Assembly: GCA_905221605.1 (NCBI GenBank)
Contig: CAJNDS010002291.1
Coordinates: forward strand, 276,501-340,500
Origin: Symbiodinium natans
Taxonomy: Eukaryota > Sar > Dinophyceae > Suessiales > Symbiodiniaceae
Direction: 5' to 3'
Length of the DNA: 64,000 nt
Shown in pieces: positions 54,328 through 64,000 of the stretch. The notes below the pieces were generated by a model, which did not search any database, was not told the DNA's origin, and worked only from the letters and a program-made list of their open reading frames with translations. Numbering within the stretch: the first letter of the stretch is position 1; each line of letters starts with the position of its first letter. The position numbers were made by a program, and so were the translations under genes.

Positions 54328-56875
54328 ATGCATCTGAGGCCTGATTCCGTTTCAAAGAGCCTGAAGACAAGTCCGCCTAGCCGTGAAGAGCTTCCTCCTG
54401 GTTGGAAGCGTGTGGAATCCAGGACAAAGCCGGGTGTTCCGGCGGGATTCGGCGGGTGCATGCGGTAGTGGTCCTAATTGAGTTGTGTCATTTCCATGCA
54501 AAGGGATGGTGCGACATCTATTCAAGCGTTTCTTTTGTGCATAAGGTACGTACTACTATGCGCATCCTGCAAGCAACCGCACGCAGGCCAGCTTTTGCGG
54601 CGTCTCAAGGGGTGGGGGGGCAGTGGACAGAGGCATACACACGCAGTGGATGAGCGATGTCCCAAGCTTCTTGTAAGATCAGGTGACGCCACCCCAAGGA
54701 GCCAAACAAGTTCCGGCAAACTTGCCAAACGGTGGTCAGAAGCAAGCTGCGGCGTGCGCATCACCGAAGGTCCAGCAGTACCCGTTTCATGCATTTAGTG
54801 GCGAAGAGTTGACAGCACGTCAAGACCGAGCCGTGAGCTGTGGAGTGGCAGGAAATGGTGGAGGACGAAGGTGTGCAGACAAAAGCTCATGAAGAGAAGG
54901 AGCAGCGAAAAAGGAAGCATCAGCAAGTGGAAGAGGAGGCAGAAGCCGAACAGGAGCTTTTGCATTTGCATGAACGAGGTAGTCTGATCGTCTACTCGGG
55001 GTAGTTCTGGTAATTCTGTGATTGCATGGCTTCAAGGAGATGGTGGAGGAGGAGCTCAAGCGAATTAAAGCAGCCAAGAAGGACCAGCCATGTCTGCGGA
55101 GGTAGAAACACATTTCCGACAGTTCCTTTTGCACTATGCAAGATTACGAGGCTAAGGAGCTCGAGCAGAAGCGCAAGAAGGAGGAGGAGCAAAGATTAGA
55201 GCAACTCCGCAAGGAGGAGGCTTTGAGGTTGGAAAAAGAGCGCTTGCGAAGAGAGGAGGAGGAACGCAAGCGACAGCAGCTCGGCATGGATGGCATATAC
55301 ATTGCCGTCGGAGAATATGATGGCAGCACATGGCAGCGTACAGTGCATGGGCGGCCTTGTCTCGAGGCAAGAATTGGAGGCCTTGGCAGAGGAGCGTCGG
55401 AAGCGAGAGGCCGAAGCCCGGAAGAAGGCAGGTTGTGGGGTGAGGAATCAAAAAGGATCACTTGGTGCGCGTGTCAGTTGCGATTCTTTTCGAGCTTGTA
55501 TCAAGAGCACATGGCTCGCTGGACCTTGACCACGGCTGCGTGGCCAGCATTTTCAATATTTCTCATAATATGCCTGGGTCCTTTAGTGTCCCACTGCCTG
55601 ATTAGAAGTTTACTCGAAGCGCTGCAGGACCAAGAAGCGCAGCGAAGAAAGGCACCTCACTTGAAGAGCGGTGAAAGCACCCTTGTCATGATGAGCATGC
55701 CATGAGGGTCATTCATTGACAGGCAATGGTCTTTGAGCAGCACTCCATCCTGCAAAGGAAGCTTGCTGAAGATGCGAGAAAGAAGGCAGAGGAGGATGCG
55801 AAAAAGCGCCAGGCGGAAGAGGAGGAGAACCGCAAGAAAGCCGAAGAGAAACAGCAAAACGCAAGCCAGGAGCAAGACCTTGACGCGCATGCGTGCAACT
55901 CTTTAGTGCACCTGAAAGATCCTGAAAGATCCTGATTTTCCAGCAAGGCTTTGTGTGTGTTGTGTGTGGGGCCGAGGAGCCCCCCAAAGAAGAGGAGGAC
56001 GAGGCAGCCCGTAAGGAGAAGATCGCAAAGCGAGAGGCGAAGGTATCTGGCCTCAGCTTTTTGATCGTGAGAGCTGCTTGCGTGGTTTTGTGCTGCAGTT
56101 GTGCTGCAGTTGTGAGAGCATGTGAGAACCTTCTTCCAGGTCTGGAATCAGCAGATTCCGGAGCCTTCGGATCCCGTTCTTGAGCCTTGCTTTGATGTAT
56201 ACAAGAATGGAAAGCTGGTGCGCACTCATCACCTGGCTGGTGAGAAAAGCAGCTGGATCATAGGCAAGACTGAGTGAGAACTGAGATGTCCGGACCCTTC
56301 AGCCATCTTTGCTGGACAGGTCGGGGCCCGGCGGGAGTGGACATTGCAATCGGCAATAATCGAATCTCACGGAAGCATGCCCTCTGACTGGGTCTGGCGG
56401 TAGCTAGACAATTTCGCTTATGCTCCCTGCACCTATATTTGCATATTTGACCCAGGCCGAGATTTCTTGCCAGACGCCATTGATGTTCTTGACTGACCTG
56501 GGGTCAACCTATGGCTCAGCAGCTTCGGTGCAGTCTGGACATCTTGAATCATGACTCGGACCACATGACTGAAGAAACATTCTGATGACATGCGATTGCG
56601 CCTGATTTGTCCAAGAGGCGATGAATGCAGAGAACCTGGAGAAGAATCAGCCAGTGGAGCTGGTCGACGGGGCCAGGCGCACACAGAGACACTTTGCAGA
56701 CATGCGTCATCATCATACGTCATCATAATTGCGTCCATTTTTGATGTGGGGCCAACTGTGTAGGACTGCTATGGCCCTTGCGTAGCTGTGTAGCCGGCCT
56801 CCTAGAAATACGTAGGTGTGAGGAGGCCGTGACTACTTTTCGTGCCCTTGCGAAGCAAGACCCTAGGGATGGCGC

Positions 56876-56923
<48 letters not shown>

Positions 56924-59800
56924 GAGAGAGGGAGGAGGCCGTGAACCCCATGGGTTCGGTCAGGTGCGGCGTAGTTTCGGTCCACGCCGGTTGAATGCCA
57001 TATGAAAAGCAACTTCCAGGACTGAGAACCACGCAGTCCTGTGTAGATGCGTGCGTGAGGTAGGCGCGCTGGGGTGTAGGTCCGCGGAAGTATGCAAAAG
57101 CAAAAGCATGCAAACACGTGCAAGGCAATAGTTGCCTTTCCTCCAGAGTCAGAAATCGAAAAGGCATTGCTCAAACCAAATGCGCTGGACTTTGCATGTT
57201 GTACCAAGTGCCACAGGAGTTTTTTCCGCCTGCAGGTTCCGCTTCGGGGGCTTGCCGGAGCTGTATGTGTACCGTGAGCCGCCTGCAGCCGAAGAAGCTG
57301 AGGAACGGCCACCCAGCCACCAGCTCTGGTCTAGAAGTGTGGGCCGGCGTCACCAGTTGCTTTTCGGGAAGCCCCGGTCTTGCAGCGGCTCAGTCAGGCT
57401 CAAAGCATTGTCAAGTTTTTGCGTAGGTCACCAACATTTGAAGGAAGCCGTGGGAACAAGGAGAATGTCGACTTACAGTTGACAAGCTTCGAGTCAGCAG
57501 GAGACATGGACATGCAACAGCTGCTAGCTGCTCGCGGTTGTCCCGGAGAAGAACAATTTGTTGCTGGCACTTGATCCACAGGGAGGACTGCATGTCAGAA
57601 GCTCGTGAACATCATGCATGCAAGATCCACCCTGCGACAGATGAAACAAACCGGTGTATCCTTTCCTGAATGTGCCCATGGTGTCTATTGCAAGCGGCCT
57701 CAGTGTGTAACCCCGGACTATTTAAATTTGTTTGAACTCAAACGTTAGGGGTGGAACCTACTTGCCTGCGGCTCGCCGGACTATCTTACACGGAGTTGAT
57801 GCCCTACGGCATGGTCTAGCGACTGTCTGGCTAAAGGAAGCTGCGAAAGGCTTGCGAGTGCGAGTGGCTAAGCCGGATGGCTAGTTGGTGCTGAGCTAGC
57901 CTGTGCTCTTGCGAGCAACTGGCGACGACCCATGCGCTCGCATTGACCGCATCTGGTGGTGGAAGGATAATGACGACAAGGTCTACTGTAGGGATGTGCT
58001 GGGCAACTCCTTACAGAGCTCATGGGATTCACAGACGAGGGGCTGAACGAGCAAGCCCAGAAAAGGTTTCACCACGGAAGTCCGCATGTAGCTTCGCTCC
58101 CTGTGTACAGTTGTTAGACCTGGTGGGCTCTCCATGTGTCCCGTTTCCACAGGATGGTTTCTAAACGTGCAGTTGCTCTGCTGGAAAGGGACGGAGAGTC
58201 CAAATGCGACTAGTTGTGCAACTTTTCCAGGAACCTTCCTCACCCCCTGTCGTTGCCGAGGCTTGCTGCACGGGTTACGCGGTCTGTTGCGAAGTTACAG
58301 TTCGGCTCAACTGTGGAATGCGGCATGACACAGGTGTCAGGCATGGCGACAGCCGAGGATGGCCCCGACCTGCCGCAGGTGCTGGTATATATATATATAT
58401 GCTATGTCTTGTTAGAGAGATTCGAAGGAGACTCGCCGAAAGCCGTCTTTTGAGGTGCCGCCTGCAGAGACTGCCGCGCCAGCGATCGACGCCGAAGCAG
58501 CGGCGGCAGCATCAGCCGCCGCCCGGGCAGCGGCAGAAGCTGAGGATGAAGCGCGGGTCCAGCGCATCCAACAAAAGCGGCAGGAGCACAACAACAGAAC
58601 AAAAGGCACAGTGTGTAACAGTCAGCCGTAAGTTTGCACCCGTGCTGGTGGACAAGGAGCGCAAAGCAGCTCAGGAGGCAGAGCGCGCGGTGGCCGCAGC
58701 CAAAAAGGAGGAGGAGAAGAAGCAGAAGCAGGACAAATAGTGCACACGCGTCATCAGTTCGACAAGCAGGGGTGAGCAGGCAGGTTCATGCACCTGCTAC
58801 GGGTCTCTAAGCCTGAGCTTTGCGATTGGACTCTTCTTCGTTTCCCATGCCGCCCACCTGCTGAAGTTGTGGAACTGCTTCAAAGAGTTTCAATCACTCA
58901 CCAAATGCGGCACACTCGTGTTTCTTCATGATTCGTGCTCGATGCTTTGGCATGTTTTACATATCTCAATATCTATGGCCCCAACTCCATGCAAAAGTCC
59001 ACCCAAAAGAGCCTAGATGAGCCTTGAGGAGCCTTGTGCTTATTATGCCGATAAATGTTGGCCCTTGCCCCTGTGCTTCGCAATGACCCGAATCATCATG
59101 GCCCCCTGTTCATCAGGTCATTCAAAATGGGAAGGTGTTCCCATCCCTATCGGATGACTTCTTGTCTTTACTCAGCGCTTGGCAGGTGCGAGGTATTTCT
59201 ACAAAGCAAACGGTCGCACTCCTGCATGCTCCGGATATCCTTGCCGGACGTCGGTAATGTTTGGTGTGATCGTGGATGTGTGCAGTACTTCATCACTTTG
59301 CCAAATGATGTCTGATCTCCTACGATGGCTACTGGTCCGCAGGAGCGGATCCAGAAAAAACGTGCGGCCAAGGAAGCGAAAGTTGCCAAAAGGGCAGCTC
59401 GAGCTGCTGCGGCCAAGTCAGCTGCAGCTGCAGGTGCTTCTTGTCGCCGGGCTTGGCAACGCTTTTTGCAAGTCTCCGCACTGTTGTGGAAGTTCTCGGG
59501 GCAGGTTCCAACCCCCTGAACCTGGGTGATGCCACTCCTCCAGATGCGGCCCTACCGGATGCAGCCACTGCCTCGCCACCGGATCCTTCACCGCCGGCCA
59601 GTCCGAAGAGTGCGAAGTCTGATAAGAGTGATGAGGCTGGGATAGGATATGATAGGATCAGCTCGTTGGCAAAGCTTCTTCCAGAGCTGCTCAACTTTTG
59701 CCAAGTGTCGCAGGCAGATGCAGAGAAGTCTCCTGATCTTGAACATGCTGAGGACGGATGGTGTGATGCAGCCAGGCAGAGCACGTCGCTTTTGTTTTAG
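54328..59800 (+). CDS. WW- and FHA-domain protein with charged coiled-coil segments, many exons
   Basis: Plus-strand exons suggest one long gene. The likely first exon (54328-54433, ATG then HLRPDSVSK) carries REELPPGWKRVESRTKPG. A GT-AG intron joins it to TYYYAHPASNRTQ (54546-54586), and TGGACAGAG (54624) may supply the second WW tryptophan. Next are Lys/Glu/Arg-rich helical exons (55139-55280 DYEAKELEQKRKKEEEQRLE; 55725-55870; 55975-56042). An FHA domain is spread over exons near 56140-56271 (FDVYKNGKLVRTHHLAG), 56320-56385 (VDIAIGNNRISRKHAL), about 56480 (LTDLGSTYGS), 56622-56670 (NLEKNQPVELVDG) and 57236-57330 (RFGGLPELYVYREP). Ala-rich and charged exons continue at 58470-58739 and 59330-59640. 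WW binds proline motifs and FHA binds phosphothreonine, so an adaptor role is likely. The exact 3' end and several junctions are unresolved; it could be two genes. Confidence 0.6.
56839..56930. repeat. Dispersed repeat, copy 2, with expanded (GA)n
   Basis: Same leader as at 50203 (CGTGCCCTTGCGAAGCAAGA, then GGGATGGCGCGGCA), followed by about 50 bp of GA dinucleotides with one GACA interruption. It lies between FHA exons of the plus-strand gene, hence intronic. Confidence 0.93.
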
Positions 59801-60118
59801 CTTAGTGCCAGGAGGGGGCCGACAAGTCAGTGGACTGCTCCTTCTTTTGATGGCAGGGCCGTAGGAAGTCCTGAGCCAAAGTGATTAGACCCTAACGTGT
59901 GCTGGGGAAGATGCGTCGTGGCCATTTGCAATAGGCGCTTGTTAGCTTTGAAATTGTATTGTCGAAAGGGTATTCGGGGGGGGGGGGGGGCAGGACGCCC
60001 AACAATTCACTGTTGCCAGATGGGTTGCATTTTCTGCCATGTCATTGCTCGTGGTTTTCTTGGCTGTCGCAGGGGAACTTGCCCTGTGTCGCAACGCCTC
60101 ACGTGCCCATTTCCAGCC

Positions 60119-61154
60119 ATGGCTGCTCCGGACCTGCTGTGGGAGTGCGTGAAGCAACGGCCCTAGAAAAAGAACCGCTGTTGATTGCGTTGCTCCGACT
60201 TGGAGGGCTTGGGCGCTACCAGAACAGGAACAGCTCGTCCTTCATCCGCAAGAACAAGAATGTTCCCACCATGACGGCTGAGCCAGGCCGGCACAACTTG
60301 CAGGCATCACTGGCAAAGTCGTGTGGCCCAGGGCATCTCCAGTCAACTTTGCACAGGCAACCTTACTAGTCTGAACTCCTTCAAGCCCCCGCCCCAGCTT
60401 GTTCAGCTTTCCTGACTTGTCAGATCTTGTCAGTTTATGAACACCCAGGTACAGTGGGCTTGCTGGCAAGCAGGTCTTGGGCCTGGATTCCAAGAAGGTG
60501 GGGAAGAAGGCGATGGACACACTGAGGTTTTGCTTGCTTTAGATGCCGCGTGTTGTTCCAGGGAAGTGGTTGTTGATGTTGCAATGTTGCGACTTGCAAA
60601 ACTCCTTCTGAGTTCATTGCAGTCTGTGCTGGTGTGTGCTTTTGTGTGTGCGTGTATGTCTGTCAGGAGTCCATTGTCCTCACCACACGAAGCAAGAGGA
60701 AAGGCAGACAGCAGCGACCTGGCACCGTGCTGGTCACCACTGGAATCAAGAAAGGTGCTGCTGTCTCGCTTCTGGGTACCCGGCCGCAGAGGTGCGTTCT
60801 TTTGTGGCAGGCGCTAAGAAGGGCCCGGCGCAGTTGAAGAAGGTGCAGTGATGTGTAGTGAGGGCAGTGCGTGCAGCGGCTTTGCGAGAAGTCATCCCAT
60901 GATCAAACCATCATCCAATGATCCAATGATCAAGCCATTCGCCCGGAATCCTCTGCAGATCATCGCGGAGACCTACAACCGACCAGAGCTGCTGGAGATG
61001 GCCCTGGCCAAGCCACCGGCTCAGGGACCTCAGAGACTGGGCGGCCCACCCTTCGTCCGGTGATCTGGAGCACGCGCAACAAGCAAATGCCCGGAGGTAT
61101 GCCAAGATCAAGAGGTCCTTCAAGAAGAAGGTGGCCTTGCAGTCCCTGCCCTAG
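60119..61154 (+). CDS. RPL28: 60S ribosomal protein L28 (eL28), 8 exons
   Basis: Eight exons join to exactly 414 nt (137 aa plus stop), the usual length of eukaryotic L28: 60119-60159, 60228-60286, 60357-60384, 60449-60497, 60667-60754, 60811-60848, 60959-61011 and 61097-61154. The protein reads MAAPDLLWECVKQR, NSSSFIRKNKNVP, TAEPGNLTSLNSFK, KYSGLAGKQVLGLDSKK, a basic middle (TTRSKRKGRQQRPGTVLVTT) and IIAETYNRPELLEMAL then KYAKIKRSFKKK, all as expected for L28, a surface protein of the cytosolic large subunit. Introns are 56-169 nt with GC (four), GT (two) and one ambiguous donor, where CAG at both ends hides the exact junction (60848/60959). TTCCAG ends 2 nt before the ATG, a plausible spliced-leader acceptor. 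Gene orientation matches the WW/FHA gene upstream. Confidence 0.9.
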
Positions 61155-61569
61155 GTGCAGTGTTTCTTGGGACACCCATGCCTTGGCGTTCATGGCGGTC
61201 TTAGGTCTGTTCGCAGCAAGAAGTGAACAAGACGGCAGAAGGGGCACGTTGTGACACATTATGGGAAAAGAGCCGAGAATCTCGGACTCCACTGCGTATC
61301 ACTGCAGTGCCCATCATCATGCTTAGTTTCAGGGTGTGGACGTTTGAAGTAAATAATCTTGTTTAGCACATAAGCTGCGTTAAGCACATAAGCCGCACAC
61401 ATGTGCTTCACCCGACTTTCAGGCATTGACGATCCGCTGCCATTTGAGGATCAAAAATCAGGGTCACGACCTGCTGCCTCTGTCGTGGCCTGCAAGCGGT
61501 ATGGACAACAACTCAGAACTGATGCAGCTTGCATTGTGATGCAATATTCTCAGCAAGTTTAGCCGTTTT

Positions 61570-63850
61570 GGGTGACTAGTTTGGTGATTGCTTTCTATTG
61601 TGCCTCCGTAAGGCAGAGCCAACCTCGCCTGCAAACCAGGCACACAAAGAGTAAAACCAGAGTGAGACCTGAGCCGCAGTCTTGTATTTGTGACGGATCA
61701 GCGTCAGTTGAATTGACTGAACAAGAAGCGCAGAAGCAGGATTGTGACGTGCAACTCTCGGTGCAACATTTGTGCAAGGGCAAATGGATCGAAAGCTCGG
61801 AGAAGAATATGATGCAGGCAAGTGTCTGTGGATGGAGCAGTGTGTGGAGCAATGTGTGGAGCAATGTATGTCGCAGTGGCACGTCGGCCATGTGACTTCG
61901 GGCAAGTTGGGGTTTAGGATGACGATCTGATTACGCAGGCTCGAAACCTTATCCGTGACATGCTCACAGTCGTCCGCAACAACGAGGTTACCGAGGCGTG
62001 CTGTTGTTTGATCACCGTTCAGTGGTGGAATCCCATGAAACTCCTGTCTGACTGCAGGCTTCCAACAAGGCTGCAATGCAGGAAGCGGTCTGGCCCTGAG
62101 CAGGTCACGGTCAGCCTGCATCCACATCAAAATCGCCTTCAAGTGCCTTCAGTGCCGTCAAGCAAGGACAAACGAGAGAAGGAGGCAAAGAAGGCTGTGG
62201 TGTTCAACAAGGCCGGTCAGATATATGCAAAAGCCTGCTGAGCTAATGCGCTCAGGCGGCTTCGGGTAGTGTTTTCATAAACTCCGGCATCCCGAGATGT
62301 CCAAAGTGTATTGCCGTGGTGTCGGTATTGCTTCGGCGATGTGCTCCACCGTCCAGTCGCCAGTTTGGCTCGTCACTTGAAAGGCTGCAGCCCACGAGAA
62401 AGTTATCGCCACCTCTTTCAAGTGCATGCAGGAACCTGCACGGCTGGCTGAGAGACATTTTGAGACAGAACTTCGTCATGTTCTGCACGATACTTCATAG
62501 CCAATAAAGTCAAAAGTCAGGACATTGAGGATGGCATCCTCCAGACAGAGGACCTGCCCAGGGCATATTCAGGCACTCTCTTCTCCGCTTTCCTCCTGAT
62601 CCGCGCGTTTGTCACGAAAGCTGGTGCAGTGCTTGAGGTTGTGTATTGCTTTAGCAGGAAAGGGCGGACACAGTCCGGAAAGCTGCGAGCTTTTGATTCT
62701 ATCATAGGGATAGGGGTTTAGGAGATTCAAGAGATTCGGGGTTGCAAGTCTCCGGGGTGGGGTATAGGGAGGTTTACGGGTTCAGGGGTCTGGGCATTCA
62801 GGGGTTTGGGGGTTTGGGGGTTTCAGGGGGAGGACATTTAGGGTGCGGGGTTTATAGGGGTGTGGAATTTATGGGTTGATTGGTTTGGGCGCTTGAGGGA
62901 AAGGGGATTGGAGTTTGGGGGCTCAGAGGTTTGGGGAGTAAGGGGTTTGGTATCTAAGGGTTCAGAGTTTTGCGGTTAGGGTTTCGGGCTTGGGCCGGTG
63001 TCACACACTTGGGCTTGCTGTTGTTCAAGTGCCACTTCAAGCAGCCAGGACAGCCTCAGCAAGCTGACGCACGAGCGATATAGGGGGTTTGCTTACCTCC
63101 AGGCGATTTCCAAGAGCGTTTTTTTCGTTTTGAAATGCGAGTGCTGCTGATGCTAGATTTGTGGTCATGTGCACAGGTTTGTGAACGTCGCCTTGAGCTT
63201 CGGCAGAAACGGCCGCAGGCAGAAATGTTCAAGGATGTCTCGGTCCAAGCAATGAAGACTCTTGTGAAGCTGCTTGCTTGTCTTCGTTCTACAGATATTT
63301 TTTGATGCTGCCATAAGGCCTTGACAGACGCATGCATCCCAGAGTCTCACGAAGTTCTTCCTCCAATCGTTCAATCAATGAGGAGCGCTTCCACTGAGGC
63401 CTTGACTTCCGAGAAGCAAGCCTTGGAAGTGGCCCGAAAGGTGCGCGCAGATCTCGGTGATCTCGGTGCCCTTTTTTTTCAGCACAAAAGCCGCCCAGCC
63501 CAAACAGCCCAAACAGCCCAAACAGCCCAAACAACCCTTCCTCTTCGGTCTCTCGCTTGAGAAGGAGCTGCTGGAACTCGAGGAGCAGGGCAAGAAGATC
63601 GTGACCGAGCTCAGGCCCCGATGTGCTCCCCCGGAAAGGCACTTTCACAGTAGGCAGCCTCTTGGCAGCCTCTTGGCAGCCTAACTTTTTCGCTGCTTAT
63701 CAGCTCACAGATTCGCAGTTGCGACGTTGTCTTCCAGGGACAAGCGGAAGTTCCTTTCCGAAGACACCGGGATTCGGTCCATGGCTTGGTGGAGCCAGAT
63801 GTAAGATGTAGGGTGTGCAAGTAATGGCCGGTTGTTCAGGGTGGTCCTTT
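61570..63850 (+). CDS. Unnamed multi-exon gene, charged helical protein, runs toward window edge
   Basis: Plus-strand exon-like segments with clean AG/GT or AG/GC edges: 61680-61818 (SVELTEQEAQKQDCDVQLSV and HLCKGKWIESSEKNM), 61940-61990 (ARNLIRDMLTVVRNNE), about 62060-62090 (ASNKAAMQEA), 62150-62215 (KDKREKEAKKAVVFNKA), 63179-63290 (VCERRLELRQKRPQAEMFKD and VQAMKTLVKLLACLR), 63330-63440 (ACIPESHEVLPPIVQSMRSA, EKQALEVARK) and 63550-63625 (LEKELLELEEQGKKIVTELR). I recognise no domain; the helical charged character suggests a coiled-coil structural or flagellar protein. Several junctions are unproven, and 62240-63170 contains no coding signal apart from the degenerate telomere-like tract. Confidence 0.4.
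62703..62990. repeat. Degenerate telomere-like G-rich tract
   Basis: Plus strand dense in GGGTTT, GGGGTTTAG and GGTTAGGG variants (for example GGGGTTTGGGGGTTTGGGGG near 62800 and GGTTAGGGTTTCGGG near 62975). The G-rich strand is plus here, whereas the arrays at 1.7 and 29.5 kb have the C-rich strand as plus. Probably an old, decayed TTTAGGG array. Confidence 0.65.
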
Positions 63851-64000
63851 GGGAGGGGGGGAGGTAGCAAGTAAATTTGCAAACATATAGTGGAATTGGC
63901 GCCCGGCGCGCGCAAGATCGACTCTGCTCCTTTGTTCCATTGCGCTGCGCTACATTGCATTGTATACAACGAAAGTAAGTAGCTAGGAGTTCGTCAGGAT

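Overview
The window reads as nuclear DNA of a dinoflagellate, probably of the Symbiodiniaceae type. Genes are cut into very short exons (20-110 nt) by short introns. Many introns start with GC or GA instead of GT, nearly all end in AG, and the next exon almost always starts with G. Plant-type TTTAGGG repeats occur at three places. A 13-nt match to the 3' end of the dinoflagellate spliced leader lies directly before an ATG. The retroelement lineages (DIRS-like, LINE, copia, and an RT with an endonuclease-like C-terminus) fit this assignment. No prokaryotic operon features, rRNA or CRISPR array were seen.

Layout. 0-3.4 kb: satellites (a 215-230-bp repeat, a GGGGATGATG minisatellite, a hairpin-rich CCCGGG satellite, a short telomeric array). 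3.5-17 kb: a mainly minus-strand gene block. Two genes were rebuilt exon by exon: a secreted papain-family cysteine peptidase (3505-7184, about 16 exons) and a magnesium-dependent phosphatase-1-like HAD phosphatase (8833-10409, 8 exons, 185 aa). An EF-hand fragment lies near 16.9 kb, and other exon-like pieces remain unnamed. 17-53 kb: repeats and retroelements. 53.8-64 kb: a plus-strand gene block with a WW plus FHA multi-exon gene, a complete ribosomal protein L28 gene (60119-61154, 8 exons, 137 aa) and an unnamed charged-protein gene running to the edge.

The centre holds the most unusual object, a tyrosine-recombinase (DIRS-like) retroelement on the minus strand at about 22.4-29.2 kb. In transcription order it carries a tyrosine recombinase ORF, a gag-like ORF ending in a CCHC zinc knuckle, a UGA-CUAG stop, and a pol frame. 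The pol frame encodes a putative 2OG-Fe(II) oxygenase-like domain, a cytosine-C5-methyltransferase-like domain, reverse transcriptase and RNase H. The methyltransferase region has one frameshift, and a rearranged second copy lies at 20.1-20.9 kb. To its right are a 2.55-kb tandem repeat (two full copies and one internally deleted copy, 30.2-36.35 kb), a copia RNase H remnant (37.7-38.0 kb), a scrambled RT pseudogene with an inverted internal segment (43.4-44.6 kb), a 5'-truncated LINE with an open RT frame (45.0-46.65 kb) and further RT fragments (47.6-48.8 kb).

The gene blocks point outward from the transposon-filled middle, so the window appears to span a divergent strand-switch region. Exon boundaries come from reading both strands by eye and joining pieces that restore known protein families. 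They are well supported where a family is named and tentative elsewhere.
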